From Takakia lepidozioides (lineage: Eukaryota; Streptophyta; Takakiopsida; Takakiales; Takakiaceae): a stretch of DNA of 64,000 nt. The notes beneath the pieces are model-generated. The model made no database searches and was not told the DNA's origin. It saw only the letters and a program-made list of their open reading frames with translations. The stretch lies in contig CM060734.1 of NCBI GenBank assembly GCA_030704615.1, positions 41,060,042-41,124,041 on the forward strand, in the 5' to 3' direction. A program made the translations under genes and the position numbers. Each line of letters starts with the position of its first letter. Position 1 is the stretch's first letter. Shown here piece by piece: positions 36,921-48,783 of the stretch.

Positions 36921-37062
36921 TGAACCACACACCCCAAAACACAGATGATCATTCCAAAACAAATAATTACAAACACCTCTGCAGCACAAGGGTTGAACAC
37001 ATGAGAGGTCCAACCTGTGCAAAAACATACACAGCCAAACGGTAAACAAACCTTGCGTGTCA

Positions 37063-37327
37063 GCAAGGTACATTTGAGAGTGTAAACAAATTTACCGAAA
37101 GTTGAAAAAAGTCCTTGAAACGATCATCTCTCAACCAGAATCAACCTTGCGTTGACGCAAGGTTGATTAGTGCCACACCTAGGGAAACAAACGTTCACCT
37201 GGAAACGAACCCTGCATCTGACCTACAACTCTATGACAATAAATCCTCGAATGGAAATTCCACAGCCGCAATCAACCTTGCGTTGATGCAAGGTTGATTG
37301 GCGGCACCACAAATGTGAAGTCTAATC
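37063..37327. repeat. ~265-bp direct repeat, copy 1
   Basis: Diverged copy of 38126-38395. Shared blocks: GTACATTTGAG, TACCGAAAG, the 30-bp palindrome, GGAAACGAACCCTGCA and TTCCACAGCCGCAATCAACC. The two copies lie about 1,065 bp apart in the same orientation. Confidence 0.7.
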
Positions 37328-38125
37328 TGTGCAAATATATACACAACCAAACGGTAAACAACCTTGCACTTACGGGCAGTTGCAGGGTTGAGTAGACCAA
37401 AAACGGCAGATCCTGCTCCATGAAAGTCCATGATTAAAAAAAACAAAGTTGAGGATGCTATCCCAAAATATATTTTTAGTGATAGATAATGGTATACTGA
37501 ACATATTTAGTAAAGAGTCCTACCCCAAATATTAAAGATATAATTCATTAAACATTTTAGTATATTATTTAGAGAAATTATGAAAAACTAAAAATTAGAG
37601 TTTACAAAAAAAATTCAATATGACACCTAGCCATTGAAGATTATAGGTTTTCATACTTCTAAAAAACAAATGACACCCAAAATCCAAAAAACAAGATGAG
37701 CTATGGACTTTTCAAAAAACGCCTATTTTTTTGACATATATTAGTCCATATGAGTCAAATGACAAATGATTTTGCCACTTCAAATCCATACCTATGATGT
37801 GGACCAAAATGGCCACCTCATGTCCAATTTTCAATGGAATTCATCAATGGCACATAGGAGAACTTGAGTCCATTGTAATTCCATTCATTTGGGTAACAGT
37901 CCACAATGACGGTGTTCAAAAGTCCATAGCGGAGTCATTTCTTATCGGATTCATGATTGGAGAGTTGTTATGGGTGTGTATTGAAGCTAGGAATCCAATG
38001 ACATATATATTTGCTGGTTCTAATGAGTTAATTCAATTTCAATTGATGACACCATCAATTGCAGTTATCTAAAACTGTGCTGGTAACGTCCAGTTTGGTC
38101 GAGTCAACCCTGCATTCACCCTGAC

Positions 38126-38395
38126 GCAATGTACATTTGAGCCTGTAAATGAATCTACCGAAAGCTGAAAAAAAAACCCCTAGAACGATCAATTCTCAGC
38201 CAGAATCAACCTTGCGTTGACGCAAGGTTGATTAGTGCTTACAAACACACCTAGCAAAGCAAAATTTCACTTGGAAACGAACCCTGCAACTACAACCTAC
38301 AACTACCCTGCATCTATACCTTTCATGAAAATAGACCCTCGCATGGAATTCCACAGCCGCAATCAACCTTGATTGGCGACACCACAAATGTGAAG
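38126..38395. repeat. ~265-bp direct repeat, copy 2
   Basis: Partner of 37063-37327. Here the second palindrome has lost its central part (CAACCTTGATTGGCG), consistent with hairpin deletion. Confidence 0.7.
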
Positions 38396-38680
38396 TCATA
38401 CTACCTTAACAGGAAACAAAGTATAAATTCATTCAAGTTCACATGAAATAAAATCATGAAATCCTCACCAGGACAACCGAAATTCAACCTTGCATTGACG
38501 CAAGGTTGATAAGAGCAAACACAAAGTAAAATCAAAACTGCCTCACATCAAATCAAGTTCCTATTCAATTGATATGAAATGAAATCATGTCCAGGGCAAC
38601 CAGCAATCAACTTTGCGTGGACGCAACCTTGAAACACACATATATAATGAAACATAGGAGAATCAATCTCAAGTTTTCCA

Positions 38681-39172
38681 AATCAACCTTGTGTTGACAC
38701 AAGGTTTATTTCAGTTCTAGGAAATCAACCTCGTGTTAACACAAGGTTGATTTCAAGTTCTCCAAGTCAACCTAGTGTTGACACAAGGTTAATTTCAAGT
38801 TCTCCAAATCAACCTTGTGTTGACACAAGGTTGATTTGAGTTTTAGGAAATCAACCTCATGTTCACACAAGGTTGATTTCAAGTTCTCCAAATCAACCTT
38901 GTGTTGATACAAGGTTGAATTCAGTTCTAGGAAATAAACCTCGTGTTCACACAAGGTTGATTTCAGTTCTAGGAAATCAACCTCGTGTTAATACAAGGTT
39001 GATTTCAAGTTCTCCAAATCAACCTGGTGTTGACACAAGATTGATTTCAGTTCTAGGAAATCAACCTCGTGTTGACACAAGGTTGATTTCAGTTCTAGGA
39101 ATCAACCTCGTGTTGACACAAGGTTGATTTCAGTTCTAGGAAATCAACATCATGTTAACACAAGGTTGATCT
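38681..39172. repeat. 42-bp satellite, 12 copies, each with a 30-bp palindrome
   Basis: Twelve head-to-tail units of 42 bp (one 41 bp). Each is a 30-bp near-perfect palindrome with arms like AATCAACCTTGTGT and ACACAAGGTTGATT around a 2-base centre, joined by a 12-bp spacer, either TCAGTTCTAGGA or TCAAGTTCTCCA. Lone copies with a GCG variant (AATCAACCTTGCGT arm) occur near 37131, 37270, 38211 and 38483. Because 42 is a multiple of three, repetitive reading frames appear on both strands; they are by-products. Confidence 0.95.
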
Positions 39173-39410
39173 CTACGGACGCCCTAAACCCTTAACCCAT
39201 CTCACCTTCAGATGGAGAAATCCCACAGTTATAGGCTCCACGGTTATAGGCCCACCTTCTTTGTGGTGACATGGCACGACCTTGGGTGGGCTCACGCCAC
39301 GTAAGCACCAATGCCACATCAGCGCTGTGAGCGTAGGCTCACGCCACATCACCATTGTGTGAGCATACGCTCACACGCTCACACGCCAGGCTCACGCGGT
39401 AACGTCGTTG

Positions 39411-39418
39411 GGATTGCG
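39411..39418. repeat. Right target-site duplication of the 3,075-bp element
   Basis: Second exact copy of GGATTGCG (see 36328-36335). Confidence 0.85.
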
Positions 39419-41200
39419 TTTTGACCTTTCCTGTCTCAAAGGAGGCATGCTTGCTTTGAGGAAGCCATTCGTCAACCACTGTTTGGAAATTCAAACTTGA
39501 ACAGTGCTGAATTGACAATCTTTCATAAGAAATGGGCTACATGGGAATCTAAGGGGCTTTCTCATGTGGCAAATGTTTGGGAGCAAGGACATTTTATTGC
39601 ACCACCTATCCTCTCCTCGCTCTTCACTGCCTCTTCAATCCACAATGGCTAGGATCTTGTCAAGCAAGGGGTTTCATCGATTGATGCCCTGCTGCAGGGG
39701 GTGACACTGCTGAAATCAACCTCCTGTGTTGGTTTGGTGCCATTTTGGGCCTAGCCTTCATAGCCATCCTGGCATTGGAGAAGGCTGGCTCTAATTGGTT
39801 GGGCCTTATATTCAAAGCATCCACGGAGGGCTGCCTAGAATTTGTGGGGGCTGGGGAGCTGCCAGCTAATAAAGAAGCGTATAGGATCAGAGTGGTAGTG
39901 TCACTACGGGCTCACCAGATCCCAGACCCCCACCTAGAGATGAGATCTGCTGGGCCAAAAACATTTCCCTCCTCTGGTTTCTTCGCTTCCCTCTTAGCAG
40001 GTTGCAACTGGATCCTGGCGAATGGACTTGGAAGGATAGAAAGAGAACCCCATTTCTTGGTTATAAAGTCAAGTTTGGATACAAGCTCTTGTTGGGAGAC
40101 TCTTGCTTTGCCACCAAGTGGAATACGAAGAGGAATTTAAACCTGAACAGTCAGGGCTGGAGTAGGATCTGGAAAGATATCTGGGCCAAGCACAAAGCAT
40201 AAAAAATCAGTGCCTTTCTTTGGAAATTAGCGAACAGGATTCTACCACTGGCCAGCTCAATTCCAGACCTAAGCCCGCTCTGTTTTATGCCAAGGAGGGA
40301 CTCATGAGTCTATAGAACACTACCTGTTGCATTGCCAGACCGCTTCGAGGGTGTGGAATTTCATCACTTCTTTTTACTCCAGTTGGAGGGACTTGCCGCC
40401 CATCTCGGATAACCTGTTGCTTCTCAATCTGCAAACTGGGACCTTCTGGAACACATGTCCAGTATGGGCAAGTTTGAGAGCTTACTCTCTCTGGTCTATA
40501 TGGAAAGCTAGATGTAAGATGGTTTTTGAGAGAAGGAGCCCCAACATCAGAGCAATTCTCTGCAAAATTTATGTAGATCTGATGACTGAGGGGCATAAGG
40601 CTTGGTTGGTATTGCTTACAGCTTCCAACATGTGTAATGAAGGGAGGAGGCAACAACTGTTCTCGGACTTCGACGTCACCTTGGCTAAAGACAACATCAT
40701 CTGCACCAGGATCTCTGACACTAGAGTCGTTTGGAATGACGACATCCCCAGGGCTTGGCAAATCGCCAACTGACTCCGAAGCACCGGACATCAATTGGAA
40801 GCATCAGAAACTGAGTTCTTACAAATCGAAGGTACAGCTGGATTTTGGAGCATAGTGCAAGAGCGGGCTGGAGATCGCCTTTTGGGCTTAAGCGCTCGAT
40901 TTCATGTCATTCTCTAGAGTGGGTCGGCTCGCCTGCTGCTCCCGATCGTTTCTGCTAACTAGCTTGTTCAATGCTAGTCTTCATGGTCTCGGCCTTGTTT
41001 TTTCTCAGAACATGGTCTCTATCCTTATTTTAGCTCGCCATCTCCCCCCCCTCCCTTCGGTCACTTGGGTGTACCCCATGCGATACACCTTTACGACACT
41101 TTTCGGAGACTATTTTTTCCTCCACTCTGAACCCCATTTTGACTCTCTCCCAAGATGTATTTCGCGGTCATTACGCGCATATTTATAAAGCTTTGAGGCC
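39419..41200 (+). pseudogene. LINE ORF2 C-terminal part and 3' UTR (second segment)
   Basis: Resumes the LINE in frame (FDLSCLKGGMLALRKPFVNH). The stretch GEWTWKDRKRTPFLGYKVKF, WKDIWAKHK and ISAFLWKLANRILP leads into the reverse-transcriptase zinc-binding region, LLHCQTASRVWNF and SLWSIWKARCKMVFERRSPN. ORF2 ends near 40770; the rest to 41200 is LINE 3' UTR, cut by the gypsy element at GGCC. Multiple stops. Confidence 0.8.
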
Positions 41201-41700
41201 TGTAATGGCTAGATTCCCTCTACCTACCTTTTCGACATTTGGACGAACAGACGCTGGATGATGACCGTTGGAAAAGGGCTTGGATGAAACCAACTAGAAA
41301 CAATCTATTTTTAAACTAAGTATTGTCTTATATTAACAGCTAGCTTATCTCTAAAATAGAGTGAGGTGGCGTCATATCTGGACAGACACCTGGATGGAAT
41401 CCAAATAACCAATCAGGGCTTGCCACTTGGTTAGATGAGATTGTGGGCCCTTGTTTATAAAAGAGATCAGCACGACGCTTAAGGCGGCGGTGTACGTTTG
41501 GTGTGTAAACCCTAGTGTATGTGTGTGAGAGATTTGGATGAAGAAGGTGTGAGTGAGGATGTGCTGCTAACCCATGTGAATGATTCTGACTCCTCTCCGT
41601 TGGATCCTGCCTATTTCGCTAGCCTGCTTTACCGAGCACACGTCCCCGTGATAGCTCAATACCCATAGAGGAAGAGGAATAACGGGGTGGGCGAGAATCT
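41201..41700 (+). repeat. 5' LTR of the third gypsy element
   Basis: Begins TGTAATGGC and aligns with 48271-48735 throughout, with about 20 substitutions (mostly C/T and G/A) and three indels. Its last ~9 bases (GGCTTTACA in the partner) are missing, and no primer-binding site follows, so a small deletion removed the LTR/PBS junction. Confidence 0.9.
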
Positions 41701-43900
41701 TGGTGGAGAAGGGGTTGTAGGATTTCGTTAATCATTAGCTGCACATTCCTTCCTTGTACGTCAGGTAGCTGTACACTGACATTGTTGCCATGGCGGCGCT
41801 CTACTGTTTCAGTTCTCGCTCGTGTTTTTGCTTATTCCTGGCTTTCATAGTATCTGCTTGCGTTTCTGTAACCTGCGGCAATGGCCTCGTCTTCTAATAC
41901 TCCAACTGATGCCGAGCTTAACGCGTACAAAGAAACTCCTGCTGGTCATTTTGAGTCGATTTTTGCCAGCATCGTGCGTGCTTCGGTTGATCCTAGCCTG
42001 GTGGTTGAAGTTGATTATCCGCCTCTTGGTGCTCCGGTTGAACGCCCTGAATTGGTCCTCGACACGCCTTCTAATCACTGGGTGGCTTAGTTTGAGTTGA
42101 CTGTTGCATTGGAGGGTCTGAAGCCCACCCATACTCCACAAGAAGAAACGGAACAGAGGTGAAAGTGCATCCAAGCGTTTGAAGGGGCCAGAGCGGCCAA
42201 GGCCCTGCAGCGTCTTTTTGCTGCGGAGGTAGCACACAAACTTCCTTTAACTGAGGCCAAAGACAAGCTCTTGAAGGGTTGATGGCTCTTGTGGGCTGAA
42301 GTTGGTGTTCCGTAGTTTACAGTAGCTGGGGAGGTTTCTGGCGAGTGCGAGAACTTCCTTCCGCCCAATTTACCCAGTGCGCATCGTCTATGGGAGCTAG
42401 TGAAAGGTGGCAGTTCTCTTGTCTTGGCCAACCTGAGGCCCACCTGGAAACCTGACTACAATGTGGACATAACTTGGGATGACCATGTTGCATGCATTCC
42501 CGTCTCTCGCTTTCCTCATACTGTGCATGATATTTTGATTTTCACTGCTATTGTGTTTAGACAGGAAAGATTGGGTTACTACTTGCCTGGATTTCCTGTT
42601 ACTGATTATCCGGTGCATACACTGCTTGCCAAGGAGCTTATCCGCTCCATTGTTTGAATGACTTTTTGGCTCAAAGTAGACGAGGAACTGTGGCACTTTT
42701 CTGGGTGAAGGTGTTTACATGCTTCACAAACACAGATTCATAAGTGGCTATTGCATCAAGGACTGGGAGTCCAAATTACGGCCTGCACAATCCTCAAGTA
42801 GAAGGTAACAACTTTGTTTTTAACAAACAGACTACAATGCCTATCACTACTCGGTCTGGCAAGGAGCCATGGAATGTACTAGATGAGTTGGAAGATGTGG
42901 ATCTACTGATGATGTGAAAGTTGATGGTGACACTTTTCCTGATCCTATGTCTGAAACCTTGTCTCCCGAGGAGCCACTGCCAGGTGATGATACCAGTCCG
43001 ACCCAAGGGGTCCCTCCAGCCTCTGGTAATGTGCCTAACCTCAATATTCAGGGCATTTGTGATGCTATGGCTACGTTGTCTAGTTGTCCTGCTCTTATGC
43101 AGTTCTTTTTGGATAAGCAAGTAGGTTCGCCCTCAGTTACCAAGCTCAAGGAGGTCCATCGTGCTCACAAATGGCCTTATCCTGACTATGAACACACCCA
43201 TCAACTACACCATGCCCGATCGTCCTTATCAACCTGGTGAGAGTATCTGGAAATACTACACTGACTTGAAAACCACGGTGGTCAAGGCCATTCCGGTACC
43301 TTCTGAACGCACTGCCATACCCTACTTCATTACTGGATTACCTGTCTCTAATCAAGTCTACTTACAAAAGCATTCTTATCGCAATGAGAGGCATATGGTA
43401 GAGATGATGGATGAGCGCATGAGGTTTAAGAATGATAAACTAGGCAAAAGCTGTCTGCCTGTTGTTCATTCTACTCATCAACGAATGTTCTCATGGGGTT
43501 GCCATGGTTAAGGGTGGCTCTACAGAGGCCTCTCCTACATTACTGGAGGAGGTGAAAACCCTACAACAAGAGCTGCAGACTCAGCTTCAAGCTCTCAGGG
43601 CAGAAGGATCCTGGAGGGCCGCACCTGCCAAGCCTCCTCCTGCTGACTCTCATCGTGGCCATACTCAGACTAGCCCACGGTATGAGGTTAAAGGTAAACA
43701 TGTGACCTGTTTCATTTGTGGGTCCTTTGAGCACTGGACCCACTTCTGCACCTATGCCAATCTTGTCCTTGGTATGATTGCAGAATACACACGAATTCAA
43801 CGAGAACAGAAAGGCAAACAACCTTTAACGAAACCGATCGTTTGTGAAGGGGCCAAGCGGTCAGTATCCCACAAACCCTGCAAAAGATGACTCTATTGTC
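41701..43900 (+). pseudogene. Gypsy gag with CCHC knuckle, broken
   Basis: The frame starts at 41881 (MASSSNTPTDAELNAYKETP) and stops at 42088. Gag sequence resumes in other frames, e.g. YQPGESIWKYYTDLKTTVVK (about 43220) and the zinc knuckle CFICGSFEHWTHFC (43708-43749; C-x2-C-x4-H-x4-C). Several stops and frameshifts. It supplied the capsid and nucleocapsid in the intact ancestor. Confidence 0.75.
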
Positions 43901-44009
43901 TCTGTGATGTTGTTTAATGAATTCAAATTAATGCATTGTGAAGCCAATAGGAAGCTTAGGAAGGAAAGAGTGCACCCTCTCATGACTCAATGTCCACCTG
44001 CACCTCACG

Positions 44010-44400
44010 TTTTCATGTGTTGTTGACACATGCTGCACCATGTTTGCTGTTCCATTGTCCGTGGTTCGACTACTTGGTCTCAGACTCACCCCAGCCACAG
44101 GTCTGCAGGTGACCATTGCAGATGGCACGCGTTATGAGCCCCTGGGTTTGGTCACCATCCCTATTAAGGTCAGTTGCAAGTCGGTCACACTGACTTGCAT
44201 AGTTACCATTGGCGAGCAATTGTTGTTAGGCTTGGATTGGATGTGTGCTACATGGGTCAAGATCGATGTGGTTGAAAACATCATGTGGCTTGCCAGTGGC
44301 AGCTCCTCACCCCACAAGGTGCAGCTCAGATCTGTCTCCTTGCCTGCTGGTTGTGCCACTGCGCATCTCTCTCACATGCGCACCATTGTTGGTTAAACAA
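44010..44400 (+). pseudogene. Gypsy retroviral-type aspartic protease
   Basis: The frame reads FSCVVDTCCTMFAVPLSVVR at about 44013. The active-site D-T-G is D-T-C here (Asp codon 44025-44027). LQVTIADGTRYEPLGLVTIP and LLLGLDWMCATW, the second hydrophobic-G-L-D-W hallmark, follow. The Gly-to-Cys change probably inactivates it. Confidence 0.7.
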
Positions 44401-44967
44401 TATTGCAGGCTGGTGAGCAATACAACTGGACACGTTACTTTAACTTTGCCAAGACGGCTCCTTCCACCTTGTATTAGTGGCAGCCACCTTTGCCTGGTAA
44501 GAAGAGTGGCCCTCCCATTCCAATCCCAGGTAACACCACTCTTTTTCGCAATCCCACTGACTTTATTATACCTGCCTCCTCTCAAATGATTGTTTCTCTT
44601 GGCCTCACCTTTCTTTGTCCACAAGGTAGTTATCTTGAAGTTGAGGACGCTTGATGCTTTCCAAACATTGCTTGATTGCATCTGGGGTACTGGATCGGGG
44701 CTTTCGAGGGGAGCTCAGGCTTCTTGCTGCCAACCAGAACGCATACCAATCACCATCCGCAAGGGTCAGGTCCTAGCACGCCTCTCTGCCACCCCATTGA
44801 CAGATTTGGGAGAGGTGCAACATGCTTTAAGTTTTGCTGATATTGGCCTGTCTGATGATCCTGTAGATCAATTGCATCTCTTGGCACAATCCGTGGTTGT
44901 ACCTAAGGTCCGCCCCCTCACTCCTGTGTAATCTGCTAATCTTGACCAGATCATAATTGATATCAAA

Positions 44968-46310
44968 ATGGGCTCCAGTCTCACTGAAAATGAAAGGTCT
45001 CGTCTATATCATGTTATTCGTGACAATCTAGATGTTTTCAGTGTTGGTTCTCATGACTTGGGTCGTACCGATGTTCTCCATCATGACATTGTCACTGAGG
45101 GTAGCCTTGTCAAACAATATGCTTATAGAGAAAGCGTCAAAGAGCGCGAAGTTTTGCAAACCGAACTGACCAAGATGCTAGATGCAGGAGTTATTAAACC
45201 CTCTATTCCCCCTGGGCCAGCCCCATCGTGTTGGTTGCCAAGAAAGATGGTACCACCCGTTTCTGTGTTGACTTCCGACGTCTCAATGCTCTAACCAAAA
45301 AGGATGTATATCCCTTACCTCACATTAATTATACTTTGGATCAACTCAATGGTGCCACTCTCTTCTCTTCCTTGGATCTTGCTGCGGGCTTTTGGTAGGT
45401 TCCACTCACAGAGTTAGCCAAGGAGAAAACTGCGTTCACCTGTAAGATGGGCCTCTTTCAGTTTGAAACCATGTCTTTTGGATTATGTAATGCCACTGCC
45501 ACCTTTCAACATCTCATGGATGTCGTTCTAGGGAACTTGCGCTGGGAATGTGCATTGGTATATGTTGATGACATCAATGTTTACTCAGCTGACTTTGATT
45601 CTCACATGCTGGATCTAAAGCGAGTTCTGTGCAGGCTTAGAGGAGCAGGCCTCAAAGTGAAAGCCAAGAAATGTGATTTGTGCATGACGGAGCTTCATTT
45701 TCTTGGCCACCTTCTCTTAGCTAAAGGCATTAGCCCTGACCCTGCCAAAATTCAGGCTGTCTGGGAATATCCCACTCCACGTGACAAAAATTGTGTTCGT
45801 GCTTTTTTTGGGTTAGCCTCTTACTATCGTTGTTTCATTAAACACTTTGCTCACATTGTTGCTGCGCTTAATCAGTTGTTATGCAAAGATGTTCGCTTTC
45901 TTTGGGGCCAGTCCCAAATCACTGCTTTCGAGAAACTCAAAATAGCCCTCACCAGTGCACCCATTCTGGACTTTCCTGATTTTTCACTACCCTTTATTCT
46001 TCATACTGATGCCTTTGACCTGGTTGTTTCAGCTATTCTATGCCAAAAGAGAGACGGCAGGGAACATGTGGTGGCCTATGCTTGAAGGCGGCTTGACAAA
46101 CATGAAAAGAACCATAGCATCACTGATAAAGAGGGCCTTGCAGTCATTTTTGGGGTGAAACACTTCAGGCAGTATCTCCATGGCTGCCCCTTTGTTATTC
46201 AAACTGATCATCTTCCATTGAAGGCTCTCAAAACCCCACGAGCACTCTCAAGACGCTTGGCTTGGTGGTCACTTACTCTTCAAATGTTCGAGTACGACAT
46301 TTGAGTACAA
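44968..46310 (+). pseudogene. Gypsy reverse transcriptase and RNase H
   Basis: RT: LTKMLDAGVIKPSI, a frameshift at about 45210, VDFRRLNALTKKDVYPLPHI, SLDLAAGFW followed by TAG where Gln is usual, then GLFQFETMSFGLCNATATFQ and the catalytic LVYVDDINVYS (about 45560). Thumb and RNase H: VRAFFGLASYYRCFIKHFAH, FILHTDAFDLVVSAILCQKR. A TGA interrupts AYA-RRLDKHEKNHS at 46083; then QTDHLPLKALKTPRALSRRL. Two point nonsense changes and one frameshift. Confidence 0.85.
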
Positions 46311-46943
46311 AAAATGCAAAGCCAACAGTAATGCCGATGCTCTCACCCACACTGAGACTAAGTCCTCTGCCCCTTATGTTACCTTAGATGACCTTGCGTG
46401 TGCTTACCATCTGGTGCTTCACCCTTGCCTTCTTCCTCTCCTGACGGATCCGATTTACTTGTTTTGTTTGCTATTGTTCCTTTTTTTCCACCTGATCTCA
46501 TGTCTGAATGAGATTTGCTTTCCTTTTCTGCTGGTTGAGATTGGCTTAGAGTGCTGTCCTGCCACTAAGGTCATATTCTAGGTATGATATCTCTTTCTCT
46601 TCTCTAATTGAACTGTACCTTTCTCCTTCTAGTTCTGGTTTTGGCACTGAATCCTCTCCATAGGGAAATCTGCTTATGTGCTTCATTGTCCTTGGTTGCA
46701 TCTTCATGAAGTCTCCCTTGTCATTCAGTTGAGCTGAAAGCCTTCCCATGGAGATCACTGAGGCGGACACTCCGTCCTGCTCACACTAACCCAAGGGCTG
46801 GCTATGACAGCTGCAACCATGGAGGACCTACTTCACCAAGCCCTCCTCCAGAAGTGTAAGACCAACACTCATCTGTCGGGCCTCTCTTTCCGTCTCCTCA
46901 AGTCAGCTATCATCTCCCCTCTCATAGGGAGCATGAAGGTAAG

Positions 46944-48082
46944 TTGCTTAAGGTAGTTCATGTTCATGGGCAAGAGACTGCCGTGGAGGTCCCTACTAGG
47001 AGCTCTATGCCTGCATTGCTTGAGCTTTACCATTGCTCACTATATGCTGGTCATTTAGGCATTGGCAAAACTGTCAAAAGACTCCAGGAAAAGTGCAATT
47101 GGAAGGGGTTAACTAAGGATGTGGCAGATTTCATTTCTAAGTGTGTTCCATGTAAGTCCAAAACACTGCTGCCAAGGACCATCGCTCCTCTTAAATTACA
47201 ACCAATTCTGGTGACTGAGATGTTTGCCCGAATTGGTCTTGATCTTGTTGGACCCCTCAAAACTACGACTAAGGGCAATAACTACATTGGTGTGGCTACT
47301 GATTACCTGTCTAAGTGGGTTGAGATCCGACCATTGGTTGCAAAGGACAGTGACGAGGTGGTTCAATTCTTCTTTGATGAAATCCTGCTACGCCATGGTT
47401 GTCCCCTTGAAATTTTAACTGATCAGGGTACGGAGTTTTGTAACCAGCTGATGGAGGTTGTGTGCTTTAATTTAGATGTCAAGCATCGCTTGACTGCTCC
47501 CTACAACCCCCAGTGCAACGGGCTTACAGAGAGATTCAACAAAACCATGTGTCAGTTGTTAGAAAAGAACGGGGCTCTCATTGAAGAATATGATGTTACT
47601 CTACCCATTTTCATATTTGCCTACAGGACCTCGGTACATGCCAACACTCGCTTTTCTCCTTTTGAATTATTGTATGGCCGCAAGGCTCGCACCCCTCTTC
47701 ATGTCCCTGTGCTTCAAACTCAGGTTGCGGAGCCCATCATATGGGAAGAATTTCTTACTCACCTCACTTCTCATCGTTTGCGTTTATTAGAGACTGCTAA
47801 ACACAACATTCAGGTCTTCGGTTGCAGCTTGGCAAACAGGTCACCAAGTCCAAGCTGCGGATCGATGGGCCTTACCTGATTCATGCGATTTTGCCTGGTC
47901 GACAATATCGTCTCCTTCCTCAACATCCTTCTACGGCGGAGATTGCAGGGACTGTTCGTGTTTCCCAACTTGTCCCTTCTAAGCTACAGTTTGATTTGAC
48001 TTGCCTCAACGTGGAGAATCGTCATGTGGTTTTAACTCCCAAGAAGCGTGCTCGGCTTGATTATGCTTCAATTGCTACCTAG
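46944..48082 (+). pseudogene. Gypsy integrase (HHCC, DDE, GPY region)
   Basis: A 311-codon open frame: HCSLYAGHLGIGKTVKRLQE and CVPCKSKTLLPRT form the HHCC zinc domain. RIGLDLVGPLKTTTKGNNYI (first Asp), EILTDQGTEFCNQLME (second Asp) and YNPQCNGLTERFNKTMCQLL (Glu) form the DDE core. A frameshift at about 47815 leads into LRIDGPYLIHAILPGRQYRL (GPY region), ending ARLDYASIAT at 48079. No chromodomain or PHD follows, unlike the two gypsy elements at 21-29 kb. This is the best preserved part of the element. Confidence 0.9.
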
Positions 48083-48270
48083 ACTTACTCATGACACTAT
48101 ATTTTCTTTAGCTGCTCCCTACCTAGGATCCCTCTCATTTCTCTTTGTAGTTCTCTAGGTTGCACATCTCTCAAGATGGGGTTTTTCCCCAACAAGGTTT
48201 TGCCCTTCGCTCAAATTGTAGAGCAAAGTTTTCCTTGTTGCGGTTTTTTCATCCTATCTTGGTGTACATA

Positions 48271-48744
48271 TGTAATGGCTAGATTCCCTCTATCTACCTT
48301 TTCGACATTTGGATGAACAGACGCTGGATGACCGTTGGAAAAGGGCTTGGACTCTATTTTTAAACTAAGTATTGTCTTATATTAACAGCTAGCTTATCTC
48401 TAAAATAGAGTGAGGTGGCGTCCTATCTGGACAGACACCCGGATGGAATCCAAATAACCAATCAGGGCTTGCCACTTGGTTAGATGAGATTGTGGGCCTT
48501 CGTTTATGAAAGAGATCAGCACGACGCTTAAGGCGGTGGTGTACGTTTGGTGTACGTGTGTGAGAGATTTGGATGAAGAAGGTGTGAGTGAGGATGTGCT
48601 GCTAATCCATGTGAATGATTATGACTCCTCTTTGTTGGATCTTGCCTATCTCGCTAGCCTGCTTTACCGAGCACACATCCCCATGATAGCTCAATACCCA
48701 TATAGGGAGAGGAATAAGGGGGTGGGCGAGAATCTGGCTTTACA
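48271..48744 (+). repeat. 3' LTR of the third gypsy element
   Basis: 474 bp, TGTAA...TTACA with perfect 5-bp inverted ends, followed by GGCC (48745-48748), which also precedes the 5' LTR (41197-41200). GGCC is thus the probable target duplication, and the LINE tail resumes after it. Confidence 0.9.
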
Positions 48745-48783
48745 GGCCACCATCCCTCTTTAAAAAAATAAAAAAAAATAACA
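48745..48783 (+). mobile_element. LINE 3' end and A-rich tail (third segment)
   Basis: GGCCACCATCCCTCTT then an A-rich run (48761-48781) continues the LINE 3' UTR broken at 41200. ACCTAGTG at 48784-48791 closes the insertion. Without the nested elements the LINE is about 2.7 kb, a typical 5'-truncated copy. Confidence 0.65.

Larger units (their letters stand above)
36336..39410. mobile_element. 3,075-bp inverted-repeat DNA element inserted in the LINE
   Basis: Near its ends lie exact 14-bp inverted copies of CCGCGTGAGCCTGG (36348-36361) and its complement (39386-39399), with further GTGAGC/GCTCAC and GCCACGTCA motifs inside. It is flanked by the 8-bp direct repeat GGATTGCG. No transposase motif was seen, so it is non-autonomous. 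The cargo consists of protein-coding scraps (36437-36920), two copies of a ~265-bp block, several lone 30-bp palindromes and a 12-unit palindromic satellite. An 8-bp duplication suits hAT; GC-rich long ends would also suit Mutator-like elements (usually 9 bp). The superfamily is open. Confidence 0.8.

Noticed and set aside
38772-39127. Repetitive proteins on both strands (NQPRVDTRLISVLG-type and the reverse)
   Set aside because: Both follow from a 42-bp unit divisible by three; no start context or domain.
38681-39172. Regular repeat-spacer look suggesting a CRISPR array
   Set aside because: The genome is eukaryotic, spacers are only two near-identical 12-bp types, and there are no cas genes; it is a palindromic satellite.
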